From: Blastococcus sp. TF02A-35
GTDB taxonomy: Bacteria > Actinomycetota > Actinomycetes > Mycobacteriales > Geodermatophilaceae
Reading direction: 5' to 3'
DNA: 64,000 nucleotides
Assembly (NCBI RefSeq): GCF_004571075.1
Contig: NZ_SPQP01000007.1
Span: 1-64,000 of the forward strand
Position 1 is the first letter of the stretch, and the number at the start of each line of letters is the position of its first letter. Both the position numbers and the translations under genes were made by a program. Shown piece after piece: positions 57,458 to 64,000 of this stretch. Under the pieces are notes generated by a model that saw only the letters and a list, made by a program, of their open reading frames with translations, ran no database searches and was not told the DNA's origin.

Positions 57458-58488
57458 TCAGGTCCCGATGGGGGTGAGCGCGGTGACCATGCCGAACAGG
57501 TCCTTCGGGTCCTCCGGCTCGGCGACCAGGTCGATCTGCTCGGCCCACGGCGTGCCGCGGACGGCGTCGCGCACGAAGCGCAGGGCGGAGAAGTCCTCCA
57601 CGGCGAAGCCGACGGAGTCGAAGACGGTGACCTGCTCGGGACCCGTGCGCCCCGGCGCCCGGCCCGTGACGACCTCCCACAGCTCGGTGACCGGGTGGTC
57701 CGGGCCCATGACCTGGATCTCGCCCTCCACCCGGGTCTGCGGCGTGTACTCGACGAACACGTCCGCGGTGAGCAGCACCGCCGGGTCCAGCTCGGTCTTC
57801 CCCGGGCAGTCGCCGCCGATGGCGTTGAGGTGCATGCCGGGCTCGACCCAGTCCGCGGCCAGCACGGTGGCGTGGGACTTGTCCGCGGTGCACGTCGTCA
57901 CCACGTCCGCGCCCCGGACGGCATCCCGGCCGGAGGAGGCGACCCGGACGTCGAAGCCGAGGGGCTCCAGGTTGCCGGCCAGCTTCGCCATCGCGGCGGG
58001 GTCGGTGTCCCACACCGACACCTCGCGGATACCGAGGGCGGCGCGCATCCCCAGCGCCTGGAACTCCGACTGGCTGCCGGCCCCGACCAAGCGAGCCGCC
58101 GCGCGTCGGGCCGCGCCAGGTGCCGCGCGGCCATGGCCGACGTCGCCGCGGTCCGGAGCGCGGTCAGCAGGGTCATCTCCGCGACGAAGACGGGGTAGCC
58201 GGTGGAGACGTCGGCCAGCGCCCCGAACGCGGTCACCGTCTGGAACCCGCGGAAGGGGTTGCCCGGATGGCCGTTGACGTACTTGAACGCGTAGGTCTCG
58301 CCGTCGCTCGTCGGCATCAGCTCGATGACGCCGAACGGGGTGTGGCTGGCGACCCGCGGCGTCTTGTCGAAGGACTGCCACCGGCGGAAGTCGTCCTCGA
58401 CGTAGCCGGTCAGGCCCGCGATGACGCGCTCGGGACCTGCCTCGGCGATCCATCGGACCATGTTGCGCACGTCCACGAACGTCGTCAT
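57458..58488 (-). pseudogene. ocd: Ornithine cyclodeaminase with a one-base frameshift
   Basis: Together two frames make a full ornithine cyclodeaminase (L-ornithine to L-proline plus ammonia). The first runs from ATG 58488 through 'TFVDVRNMVRWIAEAG' and 'LMPTSDGETYAFKYVNGHPGNP' (in part) to 'ARPDARRLA'. The second continues 'LVGAGSQSEFQALGMRAALG', the NAD-binding motif, to 'FVEYTPQTRVEGE' and the stop. One base is missing between 58090 and 58091 (reading GC_TTG on the - strand), so the gene is broken or the sequence has an error. Confidence 0.88.
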
Positions 58489-58515
58489 GCCCGCTGCCCC
58501 CTCTCGGTGCGCAGA

Positions 58516-58545
58516 ACGCTAGGAGTGGGCGATCTGCACGGGCAA
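58516..58545 (-). promoter_or_regulatory. Promoter of ocd
   Basis: On the - strand, TTGCCC (58545-58540), an 18-nt spacer and TAGCGT (58521-58516). The same TAGCGT in a shared GAACGCTAGG context is found before proline dehydrogenase. Confidence 0.5.
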
Positions 58546-58600
58546 TGAGCAGAGTGCGCGATCCAGCGTCGGCGGATGACCAGAACGAGGCCCGGGCCCA

Positions 58601-58606
58601 TACGAT
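58601..58606 (+). promoter_or_regulatory. -10 element of the Lrp gene, leaderless message
   Basis: TACGAT ends 6 nt before the ATG at 58613, which puts the transcription start at or near the start codon. The -35 region (TGACC near 58577) is weak. No ribosome-binding site is present. Confidence 0.5.
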
Positions 58607-58612
58607 CCGCGC

Positions 58613-59044
58613 ATGGCGACCCTGACCGACCTCGACCGGCGGCTGCTGTCGGCACTGCGGGAGGACGGGCGCACGCCCGTGGCCGAGCTGGCCCGGCGGC
58701 TCGGCGTCACCAGGGCGACGGTGACCAGCCGCATCGACCGGCTGGTGGCCGAGGGCGTGATCATCGGCTTCACGGTGCGCGTGCGCGACGAGGCGGAGAC
58801 CGGTGGGGTGCGCGCCGTCTCGCTGATCGAGGTCGAGGGGCGCACCACCGACCAGGTCATCGACCGGCTGCGCGGCTTCCCCGAGATCGAGGCGCTGCAC
58901 TCGACCAACGGCGCCTGGGACCTCGTCGCCGAGACCCGCACCAGCGACCTGGCCGAGTTCGACCGGCTGCTGGGCCGGATCCGCTCGGTGCCCGGCGTCC
59001 TCAACAGCGAGACGAGCCTGCTGCTGACCTCCGTGCTCCGCTGA
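58613..59044 (+). CDS. Lrp/AsnC family transcriptional regulator
   Basis: A 143-residue protein. The N-terminal winged helix 'TDLDRRLLSALREDGRTPVAELARRLGVTRATVTSRIDRL' (cited in part) is followed by the RAM ligand domain with 'VRAVSLIEVEGRTTDQVI'. Divergent from ocd and convergent with P5C dehydrogenase, it probably senses an amino acid such as proline or ornithine. Confidence 0.92.
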   Translation: MATLTDLDRRLLSALREDGRTPVAELARRLGVTRATVTSRIDRLVAEGVIIGFTVRVRDEAETGGVRAVSLIEVEGRTTDQVIDRLRGFPEIEALHSTNGAWDLVAETRTSDLAEFDRLLGRIRSVPGVLNSETSLLLTSVLR

Positions 59045-59062
59045 GACCGCCCGGCGCGTCCC

Positions 59063-60688
59063 TCAGCCCATGTGCGGGTAGCGGTGGTCGGTCGGCGGCG
59101 CGAACGTCTCCTTGAGCGAGCGGGTCGACGTCCAGCGCTGCAGGTTCTGCTTCGCGCCGGCCTTGTCGTTCGTGCCCGACGCGCGCCCACCCCCGAAGGG
59201 CTGCTGGCCGACGACGGCGCCGGTCGGCTTGTCGTTGACGTAGAAGTTGCCCGCCGCGTGGCGCAGGAACCGCTGGGCGTGCGCGATCGCCGCGCGGTCC
59301 TGCGCGATGACCGCTCCGGTGAGGGCGTAGGGAGCCACGGACTCCATCTGGGTGAGGACCGCCTCGTACTCGGCGTCCTCGTAGACGTGCACCGCCAGCA
59401 GCGGGCCGAAGTACTCGGTGGTGAAGACCTCGTGGCCCGGGTCGGTGCCCTCGATGACCGTGGGCCGCACGAAGAAGCCCTCGCTGTCGTCGGCGGTGCC
59501 GCCCGCGACGACCGACAGCGCCGGGTCGGCGTCGACCCGGTCGAGGACGCCGGACAGCTTCGCGAAGCTCTTCCGGTCGATCACCGCGCCCATGAAGTGC
59601 GAGAGGTCGGTGACGTCGCCCATCGACAGGGACTCGGTGACGCCGACCAGGTCGTCGCGCAGCCGGGCCCAGACCGACCGCGGCACGTAGGCCCGCGACG
59701 CCGCCGAGCACTTCTGGCCCTGGTACTCGAAGGCGCCGCGGACCAGTGCCGTGCGCAGCACGTCGACGTCGGCCGAGGGGTGGGCGACGACGAAGTCCTT
59801 GCCGCCGGTCTCGCCGACGACCCGCGGGTACCCGCGGTAGCTCGCGATGTTCTCGCCGACGGTGCGCCACAGGTGCTGGAAGACAGGCGTGGACCCGGTG
59901 AAGTGGATGCCGGCGAGGTCGCGGTCGGCCAGCGCCACCTCCGACACCGCGATCCCGTCGCCGGTGACCATGTTGATCACGCCCGGCGGCAGGCCCGCCT
60001 CCTCCAGCAGCCGCATGAGGAAGTGCGCGGCGAACTGCTGGGTCGGGGCGGGCTTCCAGACGACGGTGTTGCCCATCAGCGCGGGTGCGGTCGGGAGGTT
60101 GCCGGCGATCGCGGTGAAGTTGAACGGCGTGACCGCGTAGACGAAGCCCTCCAGCGGCCGGTGGTCGCTGCGGTTCCAGACCCCGGGTGAGGACTCCGGC
60201 TGCTCGGCCAGGATCTCGCGGGCGAAGTGCACGTTGTAGCGCCAGAAGTCGACCAGCTCGCAGGCGCTGTCGATCTCGGCCTGCTGCGCGGTCTTGCTCT
60301 GGCCGAGCATCGTCGCGGCGTTCAGCGTCTGCCGCCACGGGCCGGCGAGCAGCTCGGCCGCGCGGAGGAACACCGCGGCGCGGTCGTCGAAGGAGAGGTC
60401 GGCCCAGCCCGGTGCGGCCTCCTTCGCGCAGCGGACGGCGTCCTGCGCGTCGCCGTGGGTGGCGTGCGCCGCGGTGCCGAGGACGGCGGAGTGCCGGTGC
60501 GGCTGGACGACGTCGAACCGGTCGCCCGCGGCCATGCGCTGCCGGCCGCCGATCGTGCTGGTGAGTTCTGCGGGGTCCGCGGCGAGCTCGGCGAGCCGGC
60601 GCTGCAGCTCGTCGCGCTCGGGCGTGCCGGGGGCGTAGGTGAGGACCGGCTCGTTGCGCGGGGCCGGCACCCGGGTGATGGCGTCCAT
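59063..60688 (-). CDS. pruA: L-glutamate gamma-semialdehyde (P5C) dehydrogenase
   Basis: A 541-residue aldehyde dehydrogenase of the P5CDH type. 'YAVTPFNFTAIAGNLPTAPALMGN' (in part) is followed by the Glu in 'VVGETGGKDFVV', the nucleophilic Cys in 'YQGQKCSAASRAYVP' and 'VGQQPFGGGRASGTNDKAG' (in part). It oxidises glutamate semialdehyde to glutamate in proline catabolism. ATG 60688 is preceded by GGAAAGGA; the frame is open far upstream by composition only. Confidence 0.95.
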   Translation of the reverse strand: MDAITRVPAPRNEPVLTYAPGTPERDELQRRLAELAADPAELTSTIGGRQRMAAGDRFDVVQPHRHSAVLGTAAHATHGDAQDAVRCAKEAAPGWADLSFDDRAAVFLRAAELLAGPWRQTLNAATMLGQSKTAQQAEIDSACELVDFWRYNVHFAREILAEQPESSPGVWNRSDHRPLEGFVYAVTPFNFTAIAGNLPTAPALMGNTVVWKPAPTQQFAAHFLMRLLEEAGLPPGVINMVTGDGIAVSEVALADRDLAGIHFTGSTPVFQHLWRTVGENIASYRGYPRVVGETGGKDFVVAHPSADVDVLRTALVRGAFEYQGQKCSAASRAYVPRSVWARLRDDLVGVTESLSMGDVTDLSHFMGAVIDRKSFAKLSGVLDRVDADPALSVVAGGTADDSEGFFVRPTVIEGTDPGHEVFTTEYFGPLLAVHVYEDAEYEAVLTQMESVAPYALTGAVIAQDRAAIAHAQRFLRHAAGNFYVNDKPTGAVVGQQPFGGGRASGTNDKAGAKQNLQRWTSTRSLKETFAPPTDHRYPHMG

Positions 60689-60713
60689 GGGGGTCCTTTC
60701 CGGACGACGGAGA

Positions 60714-60737
60714 GGGCCGAAATGGCCATTTCGGCCC
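60714..60737. repeat. 24-bp palindromic element, copy 4 (perfect)
   Basis: GGGCC, GAA, ATGGCCAT, TTC, GGCCC: a perfect 24-bp palindrome. It lies in the 56-nt gap between proline dehydrogenase and P5C dehydrogenase, 25 nt upstream of the latter's start. It is the most symmetrical of the four copies. Confidence 0.85.
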
Positions 60738-60744
60738 TCGGGGG

Positions 60745-61677
60745 TCAGCGGCGGGTGGCGAGGGAGCGCAGGAAGAACGCGACGTTGGCGGGGCGCTCGG
60801 CCAGCCGGCGCACGAAGTAGCCGTACCAGTCGGCGCCGTAGGGCACGTAGGCCCGGACGCGGGTGCCGGCGGCGGCCAGCCGGCGCTGCTCGTCGGGGCG
60901 GATGCCGTAGAGCATCTGCACCTCCCACGAGGCCGCGGCGCGGGAGTGCTGCGCGGCCAGCTCGTGGGCGCGCGCGACGACCGCCGGGTCGTGCGAGCCG
61001 ACCATCGGGTACCCGGGGCCGGCCATGAGCAGCTCGAGGCAGCGCAGGTAGGCGGCGTCGACGTCGGCCTTCCGCTGGTGGGCCACCGACGCGGGCTCGT
61101 CGTAGGCGCCCTTGACCAGCCGCACCCGCGAACCGGTGACCGCGAGCGCCTTCGCGTCGTCCTCGGTGCGGTGCAGCATCGCCTGCAGCACCGCACCGGT
61201 CCCGGGGTGCTCCTTGCGCAGCTCGGCGAGCGCGGCCAGCGTCGAGTCGACGGTGCGGGAGTCCTCCATGTCCAGCGTGACCGTCGTGCCCATCGCGGTG
61301 GCGGCCTCGACGACCGGGCGCACCAGCTCCAGGGCGACGTCGTGCCCGCCGTCGGGGAGCGCCTGGCCGAAGGCCGAGAGCTTGACCGAGACCTCGGCGG
61401 CCGGCCCCAGCGCGAGCGGGGCGAGACCGTCGAGCAGCGCGAGGTAGGCGTCGCGGGTGCGCAGCGCCCGGGCGCGGTCGGTGACGTCCTCGCCCAGGTG
61501 GTCGAGGGTGACCGCGATGCCGTCGGCGGACAGCTCGCCGACGGCGCGCAGCGCGTCGTCCAGGTGCTCGCCGGCGACGAACCTGTCGACGACCCGGCGG
61601 GTGGCCGGCGTGCGGGTGACGGCGGCGCGGAGGCCGGGCCGCCGGGAGGCGCCCAGCAGGACCTTCTGCAACACCAC
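60745..61677 (-). CDS. putB: Proline dehydrogenase
   Basis: A 310-residue monofunctional FAD-dependent PRODH with a beta-barrel core: 'VSVKLSAFGQALPDGGHDVAL' (in part), 'VTLDMEDSRTVDSTLAAL', 'RVRLVKGAYDEPASVAH' and the C-terminal 'YGADWYGYFVRRLAERPAN', where the two Arg bind the substrate carboxylate. It oxidises proline to P5C for the gene downstream. GTG 61677 follows GGGAGG. Confidence 0.95.
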   Translation of the reverse strand: MVLQKVLLGASRRPGLRAAVTRTPATRRVVDRFVAGEHLDDALRAVGELSADGIAVTLDHLGEDVTDRARALRTRDAYLALLDGLAPLALGPAAEVSVKLSAFGQALPDGGHDVALELVRPVVEAATAMGTTVTLDMEDSRTVDSTLAALAELRKEHPGTGAVLQAMLHRTEDDAKALAVTGSRVRLVKGAYDEPASVAHQRKADVDAAYLRCLELLMAGPGYPMVGSHDPAVVARAHELAAQHSRAAASWEVQMLYGIRPDEQRRLAAAGTRVRAYVPYGADWYGYFVRRLAERPANVAFFLRSLATRR

Positions 61678-61712
61678 GGCACCTCCCGCGACGACCGACC
61701 GGCTCGCCCTGA

Positions 61713-61741
61713 ACGCTAGGCACCCCCACCCGTCTGGGCCA
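61713..61741 (-). promoter_or_regulatory. Promoter of the proline catabolic operon
   Basis: On the - strand, TGGCCC (61741-61736), a 17-nt spacer and TAGCGT (61718-61713), upstream of the GGGAGG and GTG of putB. The weak -35 suggests activator dependence, fitting the divergent PucR-type gene. Confidence 0.5.
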
Positions 61742-61802
61742 GGTGCAGATGTCGGGACTCCGGCCGTCTGCTCTCATACGGATGTACGAGAAGGGGAGGT
61801 TC

Positions 61803-62954
61803 ATGCGGGACGACCTGCAGGAGCTCGTCGACGAGGTGTCGCGGGTGCTGGCCGCGCCGGCCACGCTCGAGGACGCGTCGTTCACGCTCCTCGCCTTCTG
61901 CGCGCACGACGACAGCGGCGCGGACCCCATGGACGCCGTCCGCACCCGGTCGATCCTGACCCGGGGGTCGGCGGCGGCGACCCGCCGCTGGTTCGAGGAC
62001 TTCGGCATCGCCTCGGCGACCCGACCGCTGCGCACGCCGGCGGACCCGGCGGCCGGCATCCTCACCCGGCTGGTGCTCCCGGTGCGGCACGAGGGAGCGA
62101 CGCGGGGGTACCTGTGGCTCCTCGACGGCGGCCGGGTCGACCCGGACGACGACGAGGACCCGGCGCTGGCCCGGGCCATGGAGCTGGCCGCCCACGTCGG
62201 GCGGCTGCTGGCCGGCCGCCCCGCCGACGACCTCGGCCGGATCCTCGCCGACGCCCTCACCGGACGCCCGGCCGCCCGCGCCCAGGCGGGACGGCGGCTC
62301 GCCGACCGGCTGACCGAGGACGGCGCCCAGGTGCTCGTCGCGCTCGCCCCGTCCGGGGACGTCCCTCCCGGCTGGCGGCTGCCCGCGGCCGGTGCGGTCG
62401 CCACCCTCGTGGACGACGGCCCGGTGGCCGTGCTCGTCCCGCTGCCGTCCACGACCGACCTGCGCCCGGCCGGCGCGCTGGCCGCGGCCTCCCTCCGGTC
62501 GCTCCCGGCCGGCAGCACCGCCGGGGTCTCCGCCGTGCGCCGCGGCACCGCCGACCTGGCCGAGCAGTGGCGGGAGGCGCGGGCCGCCGCCCGGGTCGCC
62601 GCGGCGGTCGAGCGCTTCTCGCCGGTCGTCCACTGGGCCGAGCTCGGCGCCTGGCGACCGGTCACCGGGCTGCCCGGACCGGACCCGGTCGTGCTGCCGC
62701 TGCTGGCCGACCCGGTGCTCGCCGCGACGGCGGAGACCAACCTCGACTGCGCGGGGAGCGCGGCGCGCACCGCGGAGGCCCTGGGCATCCACCGGCAGAC
62801 GCTCTACTACCGGCTGGGCCGGATCGCCGCGGTCACCGGCCTGGACCTCGCCGAGGGCGACGACCGCCTCCTGCTGCACACCGGGCTGCGTGCGGCACGG
62901 CTGTCCCGAGTCGACCGCCCCCGGCCCGGGCCGGTCACCTACCCTCGACCGTGA
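61803..62954 (+). CDS. PucR-family transcriptional activator
   Basis: A 383-residue regulator. The N-terminal sensing region ('LQELVDEVSRVLAAPATLED', 'SFTLLAFCAHDD') is followed by a GGDEF-like/CdaR middle and the PucR C-terminal HTH 'RTAEALGIHRQTLYYRLGRI'. Divergently placed PucR proteins activate proline dehydrogenase operons in actinobacteria. ATG 61803 has GGGGAGG upstream, so I prefer it to the start at 61743. Confidence 0.9.
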   Translation: MRDDLQELVDEVSRVLAAPATLEDASFTLLAFCAHDDSGADPMDAVRTRSILTRGSAAATRRWFEDFGIASATRPLRTPADPAAGILTRLVLPVRHEGATRGYLWLLDGGRVDPDDDEDPALARAMELAAHVGRLLAGRPADDLGRILADALTGRPAARAQAGRRLADRLTEDGAQVLVALAPSGDVPPGWRLPAAGAVATLVDDGPVAVLVPLPSTTDLRPAGALAAASLRSLPAGSTAGVSAVRRGTADLAEQWREARAAARVAAAVERFSPVVHWAELGAWRPVTGLPGPDPVVLPLLADPVLAATAETNLDCAGSAARTAEALGIHRQTLYYRLGRIAAVTGLDLAEGDDRLLLHTGLRAARLSRVDRPRPGPVTYPRP

Positions 62955-63592
62955 TGGCTGCGGACGACACGACTGCGCACCAGGACGACCGCAGCGGGAG
63001 CGACGACGTCCTGCGGCTGCTGCGCACCGGGACGGCCCCGGAGCACGACGCCGTCGAGCGCACCCTGGACCTCCTGGACCCGCGGCTCGACCGCGACCGG
63101 CTCGGGCGCGCGCTCGGGCTGATGCACGGCTTCTGGGTGGCCGCCGAGAGCGGCCTGGACGAGTGGGCCGCCCGCTCCCCCGAGGCCGCGAGCGCCGTGG
63201 ACTGGCCCCGCCGCCGGCGCGCCGACTTGTTCGCCGCGGACCTCGCCACCCTCGGGGCGCCCGCACCGGCCGGCGCCCCCCGCCTGCCCGCGGTCACCGG
63301 CACCGACGAGGCGCTGGGCCGGCTGTACGTGCTGGAGGGCTCGACGCTGGGCGGGACCTTCATCGACCGGCACCTGGCGACGCTGCCCACCCTCGCCGAC
63401 GTGCGCATCCGCGCGTTCTCCCCCTACGGCGCCGAGACCGGCGCCATGTGGGCGGGATTCCGCCGGGCCACCCGCGCCCACGTGGCCGCCGGGGGCGACG
63501 TCGACCGGATCGTGGCCGCCGCCCGCGACACCTTCCGCACGCTGGCCGAGTGGTGCGCCCCGGCCGCGCGCGCCCAGGAGGTGCCGGCATGA
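62954..63592 (+). CDS. bphO: Biliverdin-producing heme oxygenase
   Basis: A 212-residue heme oxygenase. The proximal His is in 'RTGTAPEHDAVERTLDLLD', and 'GRLYVLEGSTLGGTFIDRHL' (in part) is the distal helix with its glycines. It cleaves heme to biliverdin, which is the chromophore of the phytochrome encoded next. The ATG overlaps the PucR stop (TGATG), and its own stop overlaps the phytochrome ATG. Confidence 0.9.
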   Translation: MAADDTTAHQDDRSGSDDVLRLLRTGTAPEHDAVERTLDLLDPRLDRDRLGRALGLMHGFWVAAESGLDEWAARSPEAASAVDWPRRRRADLFAADLATLGAPAPAGAPRLPAVTGTDEALGRLYVLEGSTLGGTFIDRHLATLPTLADVRIRAFSPYGAETGAMWAGFRRATRAHVAAGGDVDRIVAAARDTFRTLAEWCAPAARAQEVPA

Positions 63593-64000
63593 CCGACGTC
63601 GACCGCGAGATCGAGTTCCTGGCCCCCGGCACCCCGATCGACCTCTCCAACTGCGAGCGCGAGCCGATCCACATCCCCGGCAGCATCCAGCCCCGCGGCG
63701 TGCTGATCGCCGTCAGCGACCCCGACTGGGTCGTGCAGCAGGTGTCGGCCAACCTCGCCGACCTCACCGGCGTGGCCTGGCAGGACGCGATCGGTCGCCC
63801 GCTCGCCGACGTCCTCGGCGTCGCCGCGGCCGGGGCGGTCATCCGCTCGGCCAGCGCCTTCGGCGACCTCCGCGAGCGCAACCCGGTGGAGGTCACCCTC
63901 GACCTCGACGGCGACCCGGTGCCGGTCGACGCGCTGCTGCACCGCGCGATCGTCGAGCGGGGCACCGTCGACGCCGGCGACGGGCCGGTCGCCACGCAGG
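63589..64000 (+). CDS. bphP: Bacteriophytochrome, N-terminal part (continues beyond window)
   Basis: 137 residues are visible. 'PIDLSNCEREPIHIPGSIQP' gives the biliverdin-binding Cys near residue 22 and the conserved PIHIPG of bacteriophytochromes. A PAS domain follows ('VVQQVSANLADLTGVAWQDA'). The GAF, PHY and output domains lie outside. The overlap with bphO shows that sensor and chromophore enzyme are made together. Confidence 0.92.
   Translation, partial: MTDVDREIEFLAPGTPIDLSNCEREPIHIPGSIQPRGVLIAVSDPDWVVQQVSANLADLTGVAWQDAIGRPLADVLGVAAAGAVIRSASAFGDLRERNPVEVTLDLDGDPVPVDALLHRAIVERGTVDAGDGPVATQ

Noticed and set aside
57430-57461. Possible terminator between the 114-aa ORF and ocd
   Set aside because: Only 6 bp (CTGACC/GGTCAG) pair well and both stop codons are inside; too weak to list.

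Overview
The window is very GC-rich actinobacterial DNA: GTG starts are common, genes overlap by ATGA, GTGA or TGATG, and one promoter looks leaderless. The mix of corrinoid synthesis, acyl-CoA catabolism, GAF/ANTAR proteins and a bacteriophytochrome fits a soil or rock actinomycete. Geodermatophilaceae (Blastococcus, Modestobacter, Geodermatophilus) is my best guess, but that is inference.

Positions 1-19,750 hold a nearly complete cobalamin locus. Corrin-ring genes (cobG, cobH, cobIJ fusion, cobK, cbiD, cobM, cobL) are followed by cobD and cobQ. A cobalamin riboswitch then precedes a magnesium-chelatase-like ChlI/ChlD fusion, cobO, cobB, the CbiMNQO cobalt importer, a CobE/CbiG C-domain protein, a CobC-like aminotransferase and a CobA with a short dehydrogenase-like front domain. 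The route mixes an oxygen-dependent ring contraction gene (cobG) with the anaerobic-type methyltransferase cbiD. cobF, cobN and the lower-ligand genes are not in the window.

Positions 19,750-25,010 carry ANTAR regulators, a chromate module (ChrB split into two ORFs, then ChrA) and a chemoreceptor. Positions 25,035-39,701 carry oxidative lipid or steroid-like catabolism: a GMC oxidase, a Baeyer-Villiger monooxygenase, enoyl-CoA hydratase, thiolases, two acyl-CoA dehydrogenases, a FadB/FadA pair, FadD and two TetR regulators, with candidate operators between divergent units. Positions 39,713-44,150 hold an apparently autoregulated membrane-protein/winged-helix pair, a beta-propeller/MoaD pair and an L,D-transpeptidase lipoprotein.

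A 7.3-kb decayed integrated element sits in a tRNA-Lys gene (44,179-51,545), bounded by a 40-bp duplication of the tRNA 3' part. It keeps the 3' end of an integrase gene, a RepA-like ATPase broken by an in-frame stop, a tape-measure fragment joined to a terminase-small-subunit-like start, and several small membrane or hypothetical genes.

Positions 51,600-57,450 hold a DUF4396 membrane protein behind a CsoR-like operator, an ATP-grasp enzyme, a flavoprotein and an ABC exporter behind three helically phased TCAGGG repeats. Positions 57,458-62,954 are proline/ornithine catabolism: a frameshifted ornithine cyclodeaminase, an Lrp regulator, P5C dehydrogenase, proline dehydrogenase and a PucR regulator. 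The window ends with heme oxygenase and the start of a bacteriophytochrome. A 24-bp palindrome family (GGGCC-N3-ATGGCCAT-N3-GGCCC) occurs four times, three of them just upstream of genes inside operons.
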